Of a DNA stretch of 43,583 nt, positions 35,239-42,766 are shown in pieces. Within the stretch, counting starts at the first letter, position 1, and each line of letters begins with the position of its first letter. Below the pieces are notes generated by a model, which had not been told where the DNA came from, did no database searches, and saw nothing but the letters and a program-made list of their open reading frames with translations. The translations under genes were made by a program, and so were the position numbers. This stretch comes from Phycisphaerales bacterium UBA2421 (GTDB lineage Bacteria; Planctomycetota; Phycisphaerae; Tepidisphaerales; Tepidisphaeraceae), in contig DDRH01000014.1 in the NCBI GenBank assembly GCA_002343075.1, positions 1 to 43,583 of the forward strand, written 5' to 3'.

Positions 35239-35590
35239 GCCTGCCTCTCTGCTGCATCCGGGAGGCGATTGACGTCGAAATGCCCTCTGTACGAAGCAGC
35301 CGTTGAGGATACGGTCTTCCGGAGTGGAGCGGTGATCGTGCGAGCCGCAAGCGTAATCGAGAGGTGAAACGGAGCAGCGAAGTTTGCGGCTAAACGCGCC
35401 TAACCTCGCGAACACTTGCGGCTCGCAAGACGATACCGAACGCAGCGCCAGACGGCACATGGAGTGGCATACTGCAGAGAAATTTGGTTTGGCGCGTCTG
35501 AAAAACCTGACAATCGCCTGCGGATGGCGTATGCTGCCCCGTCTGCGGTGGCCTTGTCTGGCCCCGTCTTGAAACGCAGAAAGTCGCGAT
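35239..35590. other. 352-bp gap without a recognisable gene
   Basis: Just after the ATPase stop, GCCTCTC (35243-35249) can pair with GGGAGGC (35260-35266), a weak terminator candidate without a T-run. The central part is the inverted-repeat element 35339-35427. The last ~150 bp must contain the promoter of the second ECF sigma gene, but I see no convincing -35/-10 pair and no RNA gene. Confidence 0.5.
35339..35427. repeat. Intergenic inverted-repeat element with TTGCGGCT units
   Basis: The arms are TGCGAGCCGCAAGCGT at 35339-35354 and ACACTTGCGGCTCGCA at 35412-35427; they are reverse complements at 15 of 16 positions. Between them a third TTGCGGCT lies at 35384-35391 in GTTTGCGGCTAAACG. I know similar GCGAGCCGCAAG/GCGGCTAAACG phrases as dispersed repeats in planctomycete genomes. 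It could fold into an RNA hairpin or be a REP-like element. Confidence 0.6.
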
Positions 35591-36163
35591 TTGAGACTTA
35601 CTCCAGCCGAACATGACGAGCAGGACGTGCTCCCGAGAATCGCCGCCGGCGACAAATCGGCCGTACGCGCTTGCATCGATCGGTATGGCGGGATGGTGTA
35701 CGGGTTGGCCCGGCGATTCCTGCGCGATCCGTCGGCGGCCGATGACGCATCGCAGGAGATCTTTATCGAGCTTTGGAAGGTCGCCGCCCGGTTCGACCGG
35801 TCGGCGGCGAAAGAAAGCACATTCATCCTCACCATCGCCCGGCGACGATTGATTGATCGACTTCGCCGCGACAACGCGCGGGTGAAGACCGATTCGTTCG
35901 AGACCGTGCCCGAACCGGCAACCGATATGCCGATCGATCAGGTGGAACAGCGCGACATGGCCTTGCAAGCAATGAGTGCCATGCGGCAATTGCCCCCCGA
36001 CCAGCAGAAGGTGTTGATGCTGGCAATCGAGCAGGGGTTGAGTTACAGCGAGATTGCCGAAAGGCTCGGCACCCCGCTGGGCACAATTAAATCGCACGCG
36101 AGAAGAGGACTGATTCGCATCAGGGAATTGTTGGCAGTTGAACAGACGAGAGAAGTCGAATGA
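35591..36163 (+). CDS. ECF-family sigma factor (SigK-like group)
   Basis: The 190 residues have sigma-2 (AGDKSAVRACIDRYGGMVYGLARRFL, DASQEIFIELWKVAARFD, FILTIARRRLIDRLRR) and sigma-4 (LPPDQQKVLMLAIEQGLSYSEIAERLGTPLGTIKSHARRGL). The latter is the typical helix-turn-helix that reads the -35 box. The RskA-type anti-sigma gene overlaps its end by 4 nt (ATGA), so the two are co-translated. By pairing it belongs with the SigK/SigL-like ECF groups. The start at 35591 is a TTG with only a weak upstream AGAAAG; the in-frame GTG for Val13 is an alternative, and both leave the domains complete. The regulon is unknown. Confidence 0.92.
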   Translation: MRLTPAEHDEQDVLPRIAAGDKSAVRACIDRYGGMVYGLARRFLRDPSAADDASQEIFIELWKVAARFDRSAAKESTFILTIARRRLIDRLRRDNARVKTDSFETVPEPATDMPIDQVEQRDMALQAMSAMRQLPPDQQKVLMLAIEQGLSYSEIAERLGTPLGTIKSHARRGLIRIRELLAVEQTREVE

Positions 36164-37020
36164 ATCGACCCGACGACACACTATCGCCAGAGGCTCGGAG
36201 ACGGATCGACGATCTGCTCGCCGACGATGCGCTGGGCAACCTCGATTCGGAAGATGCTGCGGAGTTGCGAAACCTCGGCGTGCGGAGCAACCCGTTACAC
36301 ACGATTGTCTCCTCACTCAGCGAAGCCATTGTCCCTGAAGCTGCAGTTTCACTATCGCTGCAAAGCAAAATCGAAGCCGACGCCGCCCGGATACTCGGCG
36401 GCTCGGAACCGATTCGCGAACACCCCCGGAAAGTGGTCGCGCGGGCGACCAGCACGCGCCAACCCCCCCAGCTTAACTTTGCGACTTGGATGGGTTGGGG
36501 TGCCGCCGCTGCGGCATGCGTCGCGCTCGGCCTGACGCTTGCCCGGCCCGGCCCGCCGGCGCAGGTGGTGGTGAAGGAAGTGATTCGCGAGGTGCCGGCA
36601 CCGGCCCCCAGGAAACTCCCCCCCGCCGAGGCGCGAGCCGCTCTGTTGGCGGGTGGCGAGAGTGTCCTCCAGGCTGCTTGGAGCAAGGGCAACACCGATG
36701 ATGCCGTTGCCGGCGACATTGTCTGGTCGGCCAACCGCCAGAGCGGTTTCCTGCGTCTCACCGGCCTGCCCGCTTTGCCAGAGGGGTTTCAGTATCAGCT
36801 CTGGATCATCGACGCCGCGCGGGAGGGCCAGGCGCCGGTCGACGGCGGCCTGTTCGACATCACGCAAGTGGCCGATGCACGCCCCGCCGAGGTCGTGATT
36901 CCATTCTCAGCAAAGCTGCACGTCACCCAGCCCGCCGCCTTCGCCATCACCATCGAACGCGCCGGCGGCGTGCCCGTAAGCAAGCAGGAAAAAGTGGCCG
37001 CACTGGCTAAACCGGCTTAG
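36160..37020 (+). CDS. RskA-type transmembrane anti-sigma factor
   Basis: These 286 residues form the partner of the upstream sigma factor, overlapping it by 4 nt. The cytoplasmic N-terminal part (~1-110), with LSPEARRRIDDLLADDALGNLDSEDAAEL, lacks the zinc-binding H-x3-C-x2-C, as many RskA-like proteins do. One membrane helix follows (FATWMGWGAAAAACVALGLTLA, ~108-130). The periplasmic RskA C-terminal domain is well preserved: GDIVWSANRQSGFLRLTGLPAL, FQYQLWIIDAAREGQAPVDGGLFDI and a closing AFAITIERAGGVPVSKQEKVAAL. That domain controls proteolytic release of sigma in mycobacteria. The signal sensed here is unknown. Confidence 0.92.
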   Translation: MNRPDDTLSPEARRRIDDLLADDALGNLDSEDAAELRNLGVRSNPLHTIVSSLSEAIVPEAAVSLSLQSKIEADAARILGGSEPIREHPRKVVARATSTRQPPQLNFATWMGWGAAAAACVALGLTLARPGPPAQVVVKEVIREVPAPAPRKLPPAEARAALLAGGESVLQAAWSKGNTDDAVAGDIVWSANRQSGFLRLTGLPALPEGFQYQLWIIDAAREGQAPVDGGLFDITQVADARPAEVVIPFSAKLHVTQPAAFAITIERAGGVPVSKQEKVAALAKPA

Positions 37021-37090
37021 GATCCGCCATCCCTTCGCTGCCAACTTCATCCACATTCCACTTTGGTACAAGCAGATGGGACTCGTCGCG

Positions 37091-37107
37091 ACAGACGTAT
37101 CGTCTGT
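37091..37107. terminator. Hairpin between convergent genes
   Basis: ACAGACG-TAT-CGTCTGT is a perfect 7-bp stem with a 3-nt loop, followed by TTAA. It sits in the 93-bp gap between the rskA-like gene and the convergent small gene, the expected place for a bidirectional terminator. Confidence 0.55.
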
Positions 37108-37113
37108 TAACGG

Positions 37114-37530
37114 CTATCGTGCATGCAGCCCCGTTCGCGCACCCTCATCATCAACGAGATAGTCGCTATCGCGGATGACCCTCGGGAGTGCGTCCCACTT
37201 GGCGGCGCACAACACATGCCTCCAGGCGACAGGCGTGACGGCATCCACAACGAAATCGACCCTTGGCGTGAGCTGAGCGAAATCGATGTCGGCGGGGACG
37301 CGCGTGAAGACGACCGTCATTGCCACTTCGCGCATGCGCTTGGCGATGATCAGGGCACGCTCAGCAGGGATTTCACTGAGCGCAATAATCACCAGTTCGC
37401 ACGCGTAAGCGGAAGAGGTTTCAAAGCCGTCGCGACCCAGTTGCAACCTGCGCACGAAATGCCCATCCGGCAGGTTTCGTTCAATCTCATCTGCGGTCGA
37501 AACGGTTGTTGCGAGAATTCCGATTTTCAC
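37114..37530 (-). CDS. Small unknown protein, possibly receiver-like
   Basis: I do not recognise this protein. Read from the GTG at 37530 it has 138 residues: KIGILATTVSTADEIERNL, then ACELVIIALSEIPAERALIIAKRM and VAMTVVFTRVPADIDFAQL, then DFVVDAVTPVAWRHVLC. The alternation of hydrophobic strands and helices, with an acidic residue after strand ELVIIALSE, recalls the fold of response-regulator receiver or pseudo-receiver domains, but the usual phospho-Asp and Lys are not evident. The GTG start is favoured by GGAGG 9 nt upstream; the ATG at 37551 has no such site. A 22-bp inverted repeat lies ~75 bp upstream. It may be a regulator, but that is guesswork. Confidence 0.55.
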   Translation of the reverse strand: MKIGILATTVSTADEIERNLPDGHFVRRLQLGRDGFETSSAYACELVIIALSEIPAERALIIAKRMREVAMTVVFTRVPADIDFAQLTPRVDFVVDAVTPVAWRHVLCAAKWDALPRVIRDSDYLVDDEGARTGLHAR

Positions 37531-37539
37531 CTTTCGAGG

Positions 37540-37544
37540 CCTCC
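37540..37544 (-). promoter_or_regulatory. Shine-Dalgarno site favouring the GTG start at 37530
   Basis: The minus strand reads GGAGG with a 9-nt spacing to the GTG at 37530. If the ATG at 37551 were used instead, this site would lie inside the coding region. Confidence 0.5.
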
Positions 37545-37602
37545 AAACCATGCTTGGGCAGCACCCAGCCGCCGCACCGTGCGACGACCGGGGCTGCTCA
37601 AT

Positions 37603-37624
37603 AGTTAGTCAGTAATAACTAACT
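37603..37624. promoter_or_regulatory. AT-rich inverted repeat, possible operator
   Basis: AGTTAGT (37603-37609) and ACTAACT (37618-37624) are perfect inverted arms around an 8-bp spacer. The 22-bp dyad lies upstream of the small minus-strand gene and is strikingly AT-rich for this genome, as is the stretch at 37695-37735. A regulator-binding site is the simplest reading. The rest of the gap 37552-37774 shows no gene. Confidence 0.45.
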
Positions 37625-37774
37625 TATGGATGGCATCAATTGTAAATCGCGGGAATGTTCATAACCGGCGGAAAAGGGGGCGATCAGCCATAGCGCAAAT
37701 ATTTATCATTGCTATACTTAAGATGTGATATAGCACGCGACCCGGAAGTGCGTGGCAATGCCGGGAAGGTGCTT

Positions 37775-39631
37775 CTAGTCGGCCCGGAGTGGGTTGATTG
37801 CAATTGGCGTCGTCGCCTTCGCCACCGCGTTGGCGAGCGTTCCGTTGCCGACGATCTCTCGGACTGCGCGTAAGTCATCGGCGATCACGCGATCGGCGAG
37901 CAGAGTCGGCACAACCGCGCGAATCGCCCGGTACGCCGCACATGTTCCCGCCCCCAACTGCTGTGAAAACAGCTCATTGCTCGACTGCCCCCCCACCGCA
38001 GCCTCGAATTGCTTTGCTTCCTGCTCGGCGGCGGCGAGTTTGTCGGCGACGGCGCCGATGACATTTTGCGTCGTGGTATCGCTATTCGGCGAGATCTCCA
38101 TGCCGACGCGCCAATCGATCGCCTGCGCCGCCGCAAGCAGGTTGATCGACAGCACCGCCTGCGCGTTGCCAACGACTGTTCGGAGCTTTCGAGCGGCGTA
38201 CGTTGCCATCGCATTGTGATCTTCGCTGTTTCCACTGGTGGGAATCGAATCGACGCTGCTAGGATGCGTCAGCACCTTGTTCTCACTTACAATCCCCGCT
38301 GCCGTGTATTGAATGAGCATCAGCCCGCTGTTAACGCCCCGGCGGCTGATAAGATTGGGTGGAAGGTTTCGATTGTGATGTCGATCGAGCAGTAGTTGCG
38401 TGCGGCGCTCGGCGATATTGCACAGTTCGGCGAGAGCGATTGCGAGAAAGTCGGCCGCAAGCGCCACCGGCTGGCCGTGAAAATTCCCCGCGGAGAATGC
38501 GCGTTCATCACCCAGATCGGCCTCATCGTCACCGCGATCAATCCGGCTCTGCACATCAAACGGCCGTCGGCCAAGCTCCGGGAAAAACAGCGGGTTGTCG
38601 GTGGCCGCATTCATCTCAGCCAATGCGACCATCTTTGCATATGCAATGGTGTCACGCGTCGCGCCATGAACCTGCGGCGAGCAGCGGATGCTGTAGGCGT
38701 CCTGCAGGCTTCTGGCACGGTCGGCGAGACGACTGCCTTTCAGATTCGCCCGGATGTTGGACGCACTGGCGCGTTGCCCTTGCATGTTTCTCGCGTCATG
38801 GATCGCTTCATCAAATGCGCGCGTGCGCCCGCAGACGGCTTCGACAGTCATCGCTGTGGCCACGTCTGCGGTGTTCGCCAGTTGCTCTGCATCAAACACG
38901 CTCAACGCCAACATCGCTGCGCTGAATGTAGCGCCGTTGGTCAGGCCCAGGCCCTCCTTGTAGCTGGGTGCGACGGTTGTGATGGTGTTCGCAAGCTCGG
39001 CTGCGGGGTGAATCAGACGAGTCGGCGACGCCCCCGCAACGCAATCCGTCGGGCTTTGAACTCGATAAAACCGGCCCCGGCCAAGCAAGACCACAAACAG
39101 ATGTGCCAGCGGGCACAGGTCGCCGCTCGAACCCACACTTCCACGAGTGGGAACGAGCGGGACGATGCCCGAATTGATCATCTCGGCGATGCAGTTGACG
39201 AGTTCCTCACGCACTCCACTATGGCCCTTTATCAGCGTATTCAGCCGAAGCACCAGCACCGCGCGAATCACATCGGCGGAAAAATAGTTGCATAGATCAT
39301 CCGCATTGGCGTTGTCACCGGTGCCGGCGGCATGGCTGATCAGGATGTTCTGCTGCAGTTTCACAAGGTCTTCGGGGGGAACCGGCTCGTTCTTAAACTC
39401 GCCAAACCCGGTCGTCACGCCGTAGACATGCAAGTTCGGCTTTGCACCATCGGCCAGCGAAGCGTGATACTCTGTCACAATCTGCTCAATCTGCCTGCGC
39501 CCGATCCGCACTTTCTCCATCGCGGCGGATGCTATGCCGACTTTGATGCCTGGATCTCGTGCGACTCTCGTCAGCAATGTGATATCGAGCGATTTACCAT
39601 CGAGCACGACTATGGGTGTGGCAATTGGCAT
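37775..39631 (-). CDS. hutH: Histidine ammonia-lyase, long form with Ser-Ser-Gly MIO triad
   Basis: HutH removes ammonia from L-histidine to give urocanate. Family motifs are VYGVTTGFGEFKN with the catalytic Tyr, LISHAAGTG with the histidine-selective Ser-His, RGSVGSSGDLCPLAH, DAYSIRCSPQVHG, SAGNFHGQPVALAADFLA and SENKVLTHPSSVDSIPTSG followed by EDH. The self-processed MIO cofactor normally arises from Ala-Ser-Gly; here the triad is Ser168-Ser169-Gly170. At 618 residues it is about 100 longer than common HutH, with extra sequence at the N-terminus, near the PFDVQSRIDRGDDEADLGDE stretch and at the C-terminal end. I chose the Met at 39631, since further upstream the frame runs into hutU. It is divergent from hutU-hutI, and context makes HAL more likely than another aromatic lyase. 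Confidence 0.92.
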   Translation of the reverse strand: MPIATPIVVLDGKSLDITLLTRVARDPGIKVGIASAAMEKVRIGRRQIEQIVTEYHASLADGAKPNLHVYGVTTGFGEFKNEPVPPEDLVKLQQNILISHAAGTGDNANADDLCNYFSADVIRAVLVLRLNTLIKGHSGVREELVNCIAEMINSGIVPLVPTRGSVGSSGDLCPLAHLFVVLLGRGRFYRVQSPTDCVAGASPTRLIHPAAELANTITTVAPSYKEGLGLTNGATFSAAMLALSVFDAEQLANTADVATAMTVEAVCGRTRAFDEAIHDARNMQGQRASASNIRANLKGSRLADRARSLQDAYSIRCSPQVHGATRDTIAYAKMVALAEMNAATDNPLFFPELGRRPFDVQSRIDRGDDEADLGDERAFSAGNFHGQPVALAADFLAIALAELCNIAERRTQLLLDRHHNRNLPPNLISRRGVNSGLMLIQYTAAGIVSENKVLTHPSSVDSIPTSGNSEDHNAMATYAARKLRTVVGNAQAVLSINLLAAAQAIDWRVGMEISPNSDTTTQNVIGAVADKLAAAEQEAKQFEAAVGGQSSNELFSQQLGAGTCAAYRAIRAVVPTLLADRVIADDLRAVREIVGNGTLANAVAKATTPIAINPLRAD

Positions 39632-39698
39632 TCGGCTGAGAATTGTGCCCGGCGCGATGGTAAGATGCCAGAGCGCGAAGATGGAAGGATAGAGAACG
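39632..39698. promoter_or_regulatory. Divergent hut promoter region
   Basis: Only 67 bp separate hutH (minus) and hutU (plus), so their promoters must overlap or lie inside one gene. AAGGA at 39685-39689 is the probable hutU ribosome-binding site. I see no clear operator. Confidence 0.5.
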
Positions 39699-41381
39699 AT
39701 GCAGGATAAAATCGACATGGATAGCGAACCGCGAATTGTCCGCGCCCCGCGCGGAGCAGAGCGAACCTGCAAAAACTGGGTCATTGAAGCTGCGTATCGG
39801 ATGATCCAAAACAACCTTGATCCGGATGTGGCCGAGCGGCCGGACGAACTTGTGGTCTACGGCGGCATCGGCAAGGCGGCGCGAAACTGGGGCTGTTTTC
39901 ACGCCATTCTTCAAGCGCTCGAAGCACTCGAACCTGACGAAACGCTTCTAGTGCAGAGCGGCAAACCGGTGGGCGTCATTCGTTCACACGAAAACGCCCC
40001 GCGGGTGCTCATTGCCAATAGCAACCTTGTCCCCCGCTGGGCAACATGGGAACATTTCCATGAACTCGACCGCAAGGGCCTGATGATGTACGGCCAGATG
40101 ACCGCGGGCAGTTGGATTTACATTGGCACGCAGGGGATTGTCCAAGGCACATACGAGACCTTCGCAGCGTGTGGCCGGAAGTATTTCCGGGCCGACCCCT
40201 TGCCGCTGAGCGGAAAATCGGTCGTCACTGCCGGCCTGGGTGGAATGGGTGGCGCGCAGCCGCTGGCGGCAAAACTCGCGGGTGCGGCGATTCTGTGCAT
40301 CGATGTTGACGAGTCGCGCGTGCGACGGCGGCTGGAGACGAAATACCTTGACGAAGTTGCCGCGACGCTGGATGAAGCTCTCGACCGGATCGACCATTAC
40401 ACGAAGGGCCGGAAGGCAAGGTCCATCGGTCTTGTTGCCAATATCGCCGATGTCATGCCCGAATTGGTGAAGCGGGGTTGGAAACCCGATGTGGTCACCG
40501 ATCAGACCAGCGCACACGATCCGATGGTCGGCTACATCCCGCGCGGGCTGAGCCTTGAGGCGGCGGCGAAGCTGCGGGAGAGCAATCGAGACGAGTACCT
40601 CCAGCAGGTCAAGGAATCGGCCGCGGCTCATGTCCGGGCAATGCTCGAGCTGAAGCGCCGCGGGAGTATTGTTTTTGACTACGGCAACAATCTTCGCGCG
40701 CTCGCGGTCGATGCTGGAGTGGCCGATGCGTTTGACTATGCCGGCTTTGTTCCGGAATTCATCCGTCCGATGTTCTGCGAGGGTTCCGGCCCCTTCCGCT
40801 GGGTGGCACTCAGCGGTGATGAGAGCGATATCGCGGTTACCGATCGCGCCATGCTCGAACTCTTTCCTGAGAACGAGACGGTGCAGAATTGGCTTCGAAA
40901 CGGTGCGCCGCAGATTGCGTTCCAGGGTTTGCCAGCACGCATTTGCTGGCTGAAATATGGCGAGAGAGAAAAGGCCGGGCTGATGCTCAATGACCTGGTG
41001 CGACACGGCAAAGTAAGTGCCCCGCTGGTCATCGGCCGCGATCATTTGGATTGCGGGAGTGTCGCATCGCCAAATCGCGAGACCGAATCGATGAAAGACG
41101 GAAGTGACGCCGTGAGCGACTGGGCCATCCTCAACGCGCTTATCAATACTGCTAATGGTGCAAGCTGGGTCAGCTTCCACCACGGCGGGGGGGTGGGAAT
41201 GGGCTTCAGCCAGCATGCAGGAATGGTTATCGTCGCCGACGGCACCGAATCCGCGGGCAAGCGGTTAAGCCGGGTGCTGAATGCCGACCCGATGATGGGC
41301 ATTCTGCGCCACGCGGATGCGGGATACGAACAGGCGATTCAAGCGGCAGAACGGAATGATATTGACCTTCCCACGCGCTAA
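39699..41381 (+). CDS. hutU: Urocanate hydratase
   Basis: HutU adds water to urocanate to form imidazolone propionate with tightly bound NAD+. The 560 residues match the family along their length: [25 protein letters not shown] at the start, [32 protein letters not shown], the NAD-binding [61 protein letters not shown] with the conserved active-site Cys, and [16 protein letters not shown] near the C-terminus. AAGGA lies 9 nt upstream of the ATG. The hutI gene follows after 105 nt carrying three hairpins. The enzyme is cytoplasmic. Confidence 0.97.
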   Translation: MQDKIDMDSEPRIVRAPRGAERTCKNWVIEAAYRMIQNNLDPDVAERPDELVVYGGIGKAARNWGCFHAILQALEALEPDETLLVQSGKPVGVIRSHENAPRVLIANSNLVPRWATWEHFHELDRKGLMMYGQMTAGSWIYIGTQGIVQGTYETFAACGRKYFRADPLPLSGKSVVTAGLGGMGGAQPLAAKLAGAAILCIDVDESRVRRRLETKYLDEVAATLDEALDRIDHYTKGRKARSIGLVANIADVMPELVKRGWKPDVVTDQTSAHDPMVGYIPRGLSLEAAAKLRESNRDEYLQQVKESAAAHVRAMLELKRRGSIVFDYGNNLRALAVDAGVADAFDYAGFVPEFIRPMFCEGSGPFRWVALSGDESDIAVTDRAMLELFPENETVQNWLRNGAPQIAFQGLPARICWLKYGEREKAGLMLNDLVRHGKVSAPLVIGRDHLDCGSVASPNRETESMKDGSDAVSDWAILNALINTANGASWVSFHHGGGVGMGFSQHAGMVIVADGTESAGKRLSRVLNADPMMGILRHADAGYEQAIQAAERNDIDLPTR

Positions 41382-41386
41382 GGTTG

Positions 41387-41478
41387 CACGGGGTTCCATC
41401 CCGTGATGGAGTGTGTAGGGGACGGCAAATCAATGCCGCCTATACTCTCAATCACTACACGCGGGCTGAACGCCCGCG
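41387..41478 (+). repeat. Three tandem hairpins in the hutU-hutI spacer
   Basis: Hairpin 1 at 41387-41405 pairs CACGGG with CCCGTG. Hairpin 2 at 41413-41445 pairs CGGCA with TGCCG, and GTGTAGG with CCTATAC with one mismatch. Hairpin 3 at 41460-41478 is a perfect CGCGGGC-TGAAC-GCCCGCG stem ending 8 nt before the hutI ATG. Such GCGGGC...GCCCGC units also occur as dispersed intergenic repeats in related genomes. They might lower hutI expression or protect mRNA ends. Confidence 0.65.
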
Positions 41479-41486
41479 CCACGATT

Positions 41487-42734
41487 ATGATCATCAGAAA
41501 TCTCTCTGGCATATTCACCGGCGAAGGATTCGTGCAGCGGGAAGGCCGACGCGTGCGCGATGACGATTGTTCCTTCGTCGCAGGGCCGATCGACATCGCC
41601 ATCGACGACCGCGGGACGATTTCTGGCGTCGGCCGAGAACTCGCTTCACCAGGCGAGGTGATTGACGGCGCGGGAATGATCGCCCTGCCCGGGTTCATTG
41701 ATCCGCACACCCACGCCATTTTTTCCGGCGATCGCAGCACCGAGTATTTCATGCGCTGGGCGGGAAAGACGTATCTCGAAATCAGCCAGGCCGGCGGAGG
41801 GATTCATTCAACTGTCACGGCAACAGCCGGGCAGACATCCGAAGAACTTGAAGCCCTGCTTCGCCTTCGCCTGCAAAACATGCTGGCGTGTGGTGCAACC
41901 GTTGTCGAAGTGAAATCGGGCTACGCCGCGACAGCGGAAGATGAATTGCGGCTGCTCCGCTGCATCAAACGTGTCAGCGAGGACCGCGCAATGCCGGAAC
42001 TTCGCCCGTCGTTCCTGGGCCTGCACGCCCTGCCCCGGGGCCGAATCGAATCCGAATTCGTCGATGAGATGATCGCTGCGTTGCCCGAAGTCACCCGGCA
42101 TGAGCTTGCAACACAAGTAGACTCATTCCCTGAGAAAGGTTTCTTCACTCGCGAAAGTGCGCTCCGCTTCAGCGCAGCGGCGAAAGCGAGCGGGTTGCCC
42201 TGCAAAGTACACGCCGATGAGCTATGCGATCTCGGTTCTTCGGCGGCGTTCATTCGTGCGGGCGCGCTGTCGATCGATCATCTGCAACACATCAACAATG
42301 AAGCGGTCTCGCTGCTGGCAACTCATCCCACGGTCGCCACGATGCTCCCTGCGACGAGCTTCTTCGTGGGCATCCCCTACGCCAATGCCCGCCGGCTGCT
42401 CGATGCCGGCGCTCGGGTGGCCCTGGCGACCGATTTCAACCCCGGCACCGCCCCCGCATTCGACCTGCAACTCACCCACATGCTCGCCGCCAGCCAAATG
42501 AAGATGACGCCGGCGGAGATTCTGTGCGCCTCCACCTACAACGCCGCGGCGGCGCTGGGGTTGGAAAAAACGCACGGCGCAATCATGCCCGGCCGAGTCG
42601 GCAACATATTGCTCTACAGTTCGACGGGGGCCGCCGCCGGCCTCACCATGCTGCAACAAATCTCCATCTCCCGGGCGAAACCTTTCGCAGTCGTGTTGCT
42701 GGGGAGTGTTTCTGAGCAACCGCGGCATGGTTAG
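41487..42734 (+). CDS. hutI: Imidazolonepropionase
   Basis: HutI opens the imidazolone ring to give formiminoglutamate. The 415 residues form an amidohydrolase barrel: the metal-binding HTH motif in LPGFIDPHTHAIFSGDR (His74, His76), YLEISQAGGGIHSTV, VEVKSGYA, VHADELCDLGS with a metal His, IDHLQHIN, and the metal Asp in ALATDFNPGTAP. The frame is open back to 41403, but the family starts at the chosen ATG 41487 (MIIRNLSGIFT). The leader region between contains the hairpin run. A hutG or hutF gene for the next step is not in this window, because the following gene is unrelated and convergent. Confidence 0.95.
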   Translation: MIIRNLSGIFTGEGFVQREGRRVRDDDCSFVAGPIDIAIDDRGTISGVGRELASPGEVIDGAGMIALPGFIDPHTHAIFSGDRSTEYFMRWAGKTYLEISQAGGGIHSTVTATAGQTSEELEALLRLRLQNMLACGATVVEVKSGYAATAEDELRLLRCIKRVSEDRAMPELRPSFLGLHALPRGRIESEFVDEMIAALPEVTRHELATQVDSFPEKGFFTRESALRFSAAAKASGLPCKVHADELCDLGSSAAFIRAGALSIDHLQHINNEAVSLLATHPTVATMLPATSFFVGIPYANARRLLDAGARVALATDFNPGTAPAFDLQLTHMLAASQMKMTPAEILCASTYNAAAALGLEKTHGAIMPGRVGNILLYSSTGAAAGLTMLQQISISRAKPFAVVLLGSVSEQPRHG

Positions 42735-42766
42735 ATGCGACCAACGCGGCAAATCGCACCAACCCG

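Noticed and set aside
35239..35590. Possible tRNA or small RNA gene in the largest gap
   Set aside because: No cloverleaf, T-loop sequence or known RNA signature could be found; only the inverted repeat is supported.
37123..37608. 161-codon plus-strand frame opposite the small gene at 37114-37530
   Set aside because: The minus-strand reading has a ribosome-binding site and a regular strand-helix pattern; the plus-strand reading has neither.
39632..39814. N-terminal extension of hutH by 61 codons
   Set aside because: It would overlap the start of hutU, and the family similarity begins after the Met at 39631.
39984..41216. 410-codon minus-strand frame opposite hutU
   Set aside because: hutU is certain on the plus strand over the same bases, and the antisense product has no recognisable features.
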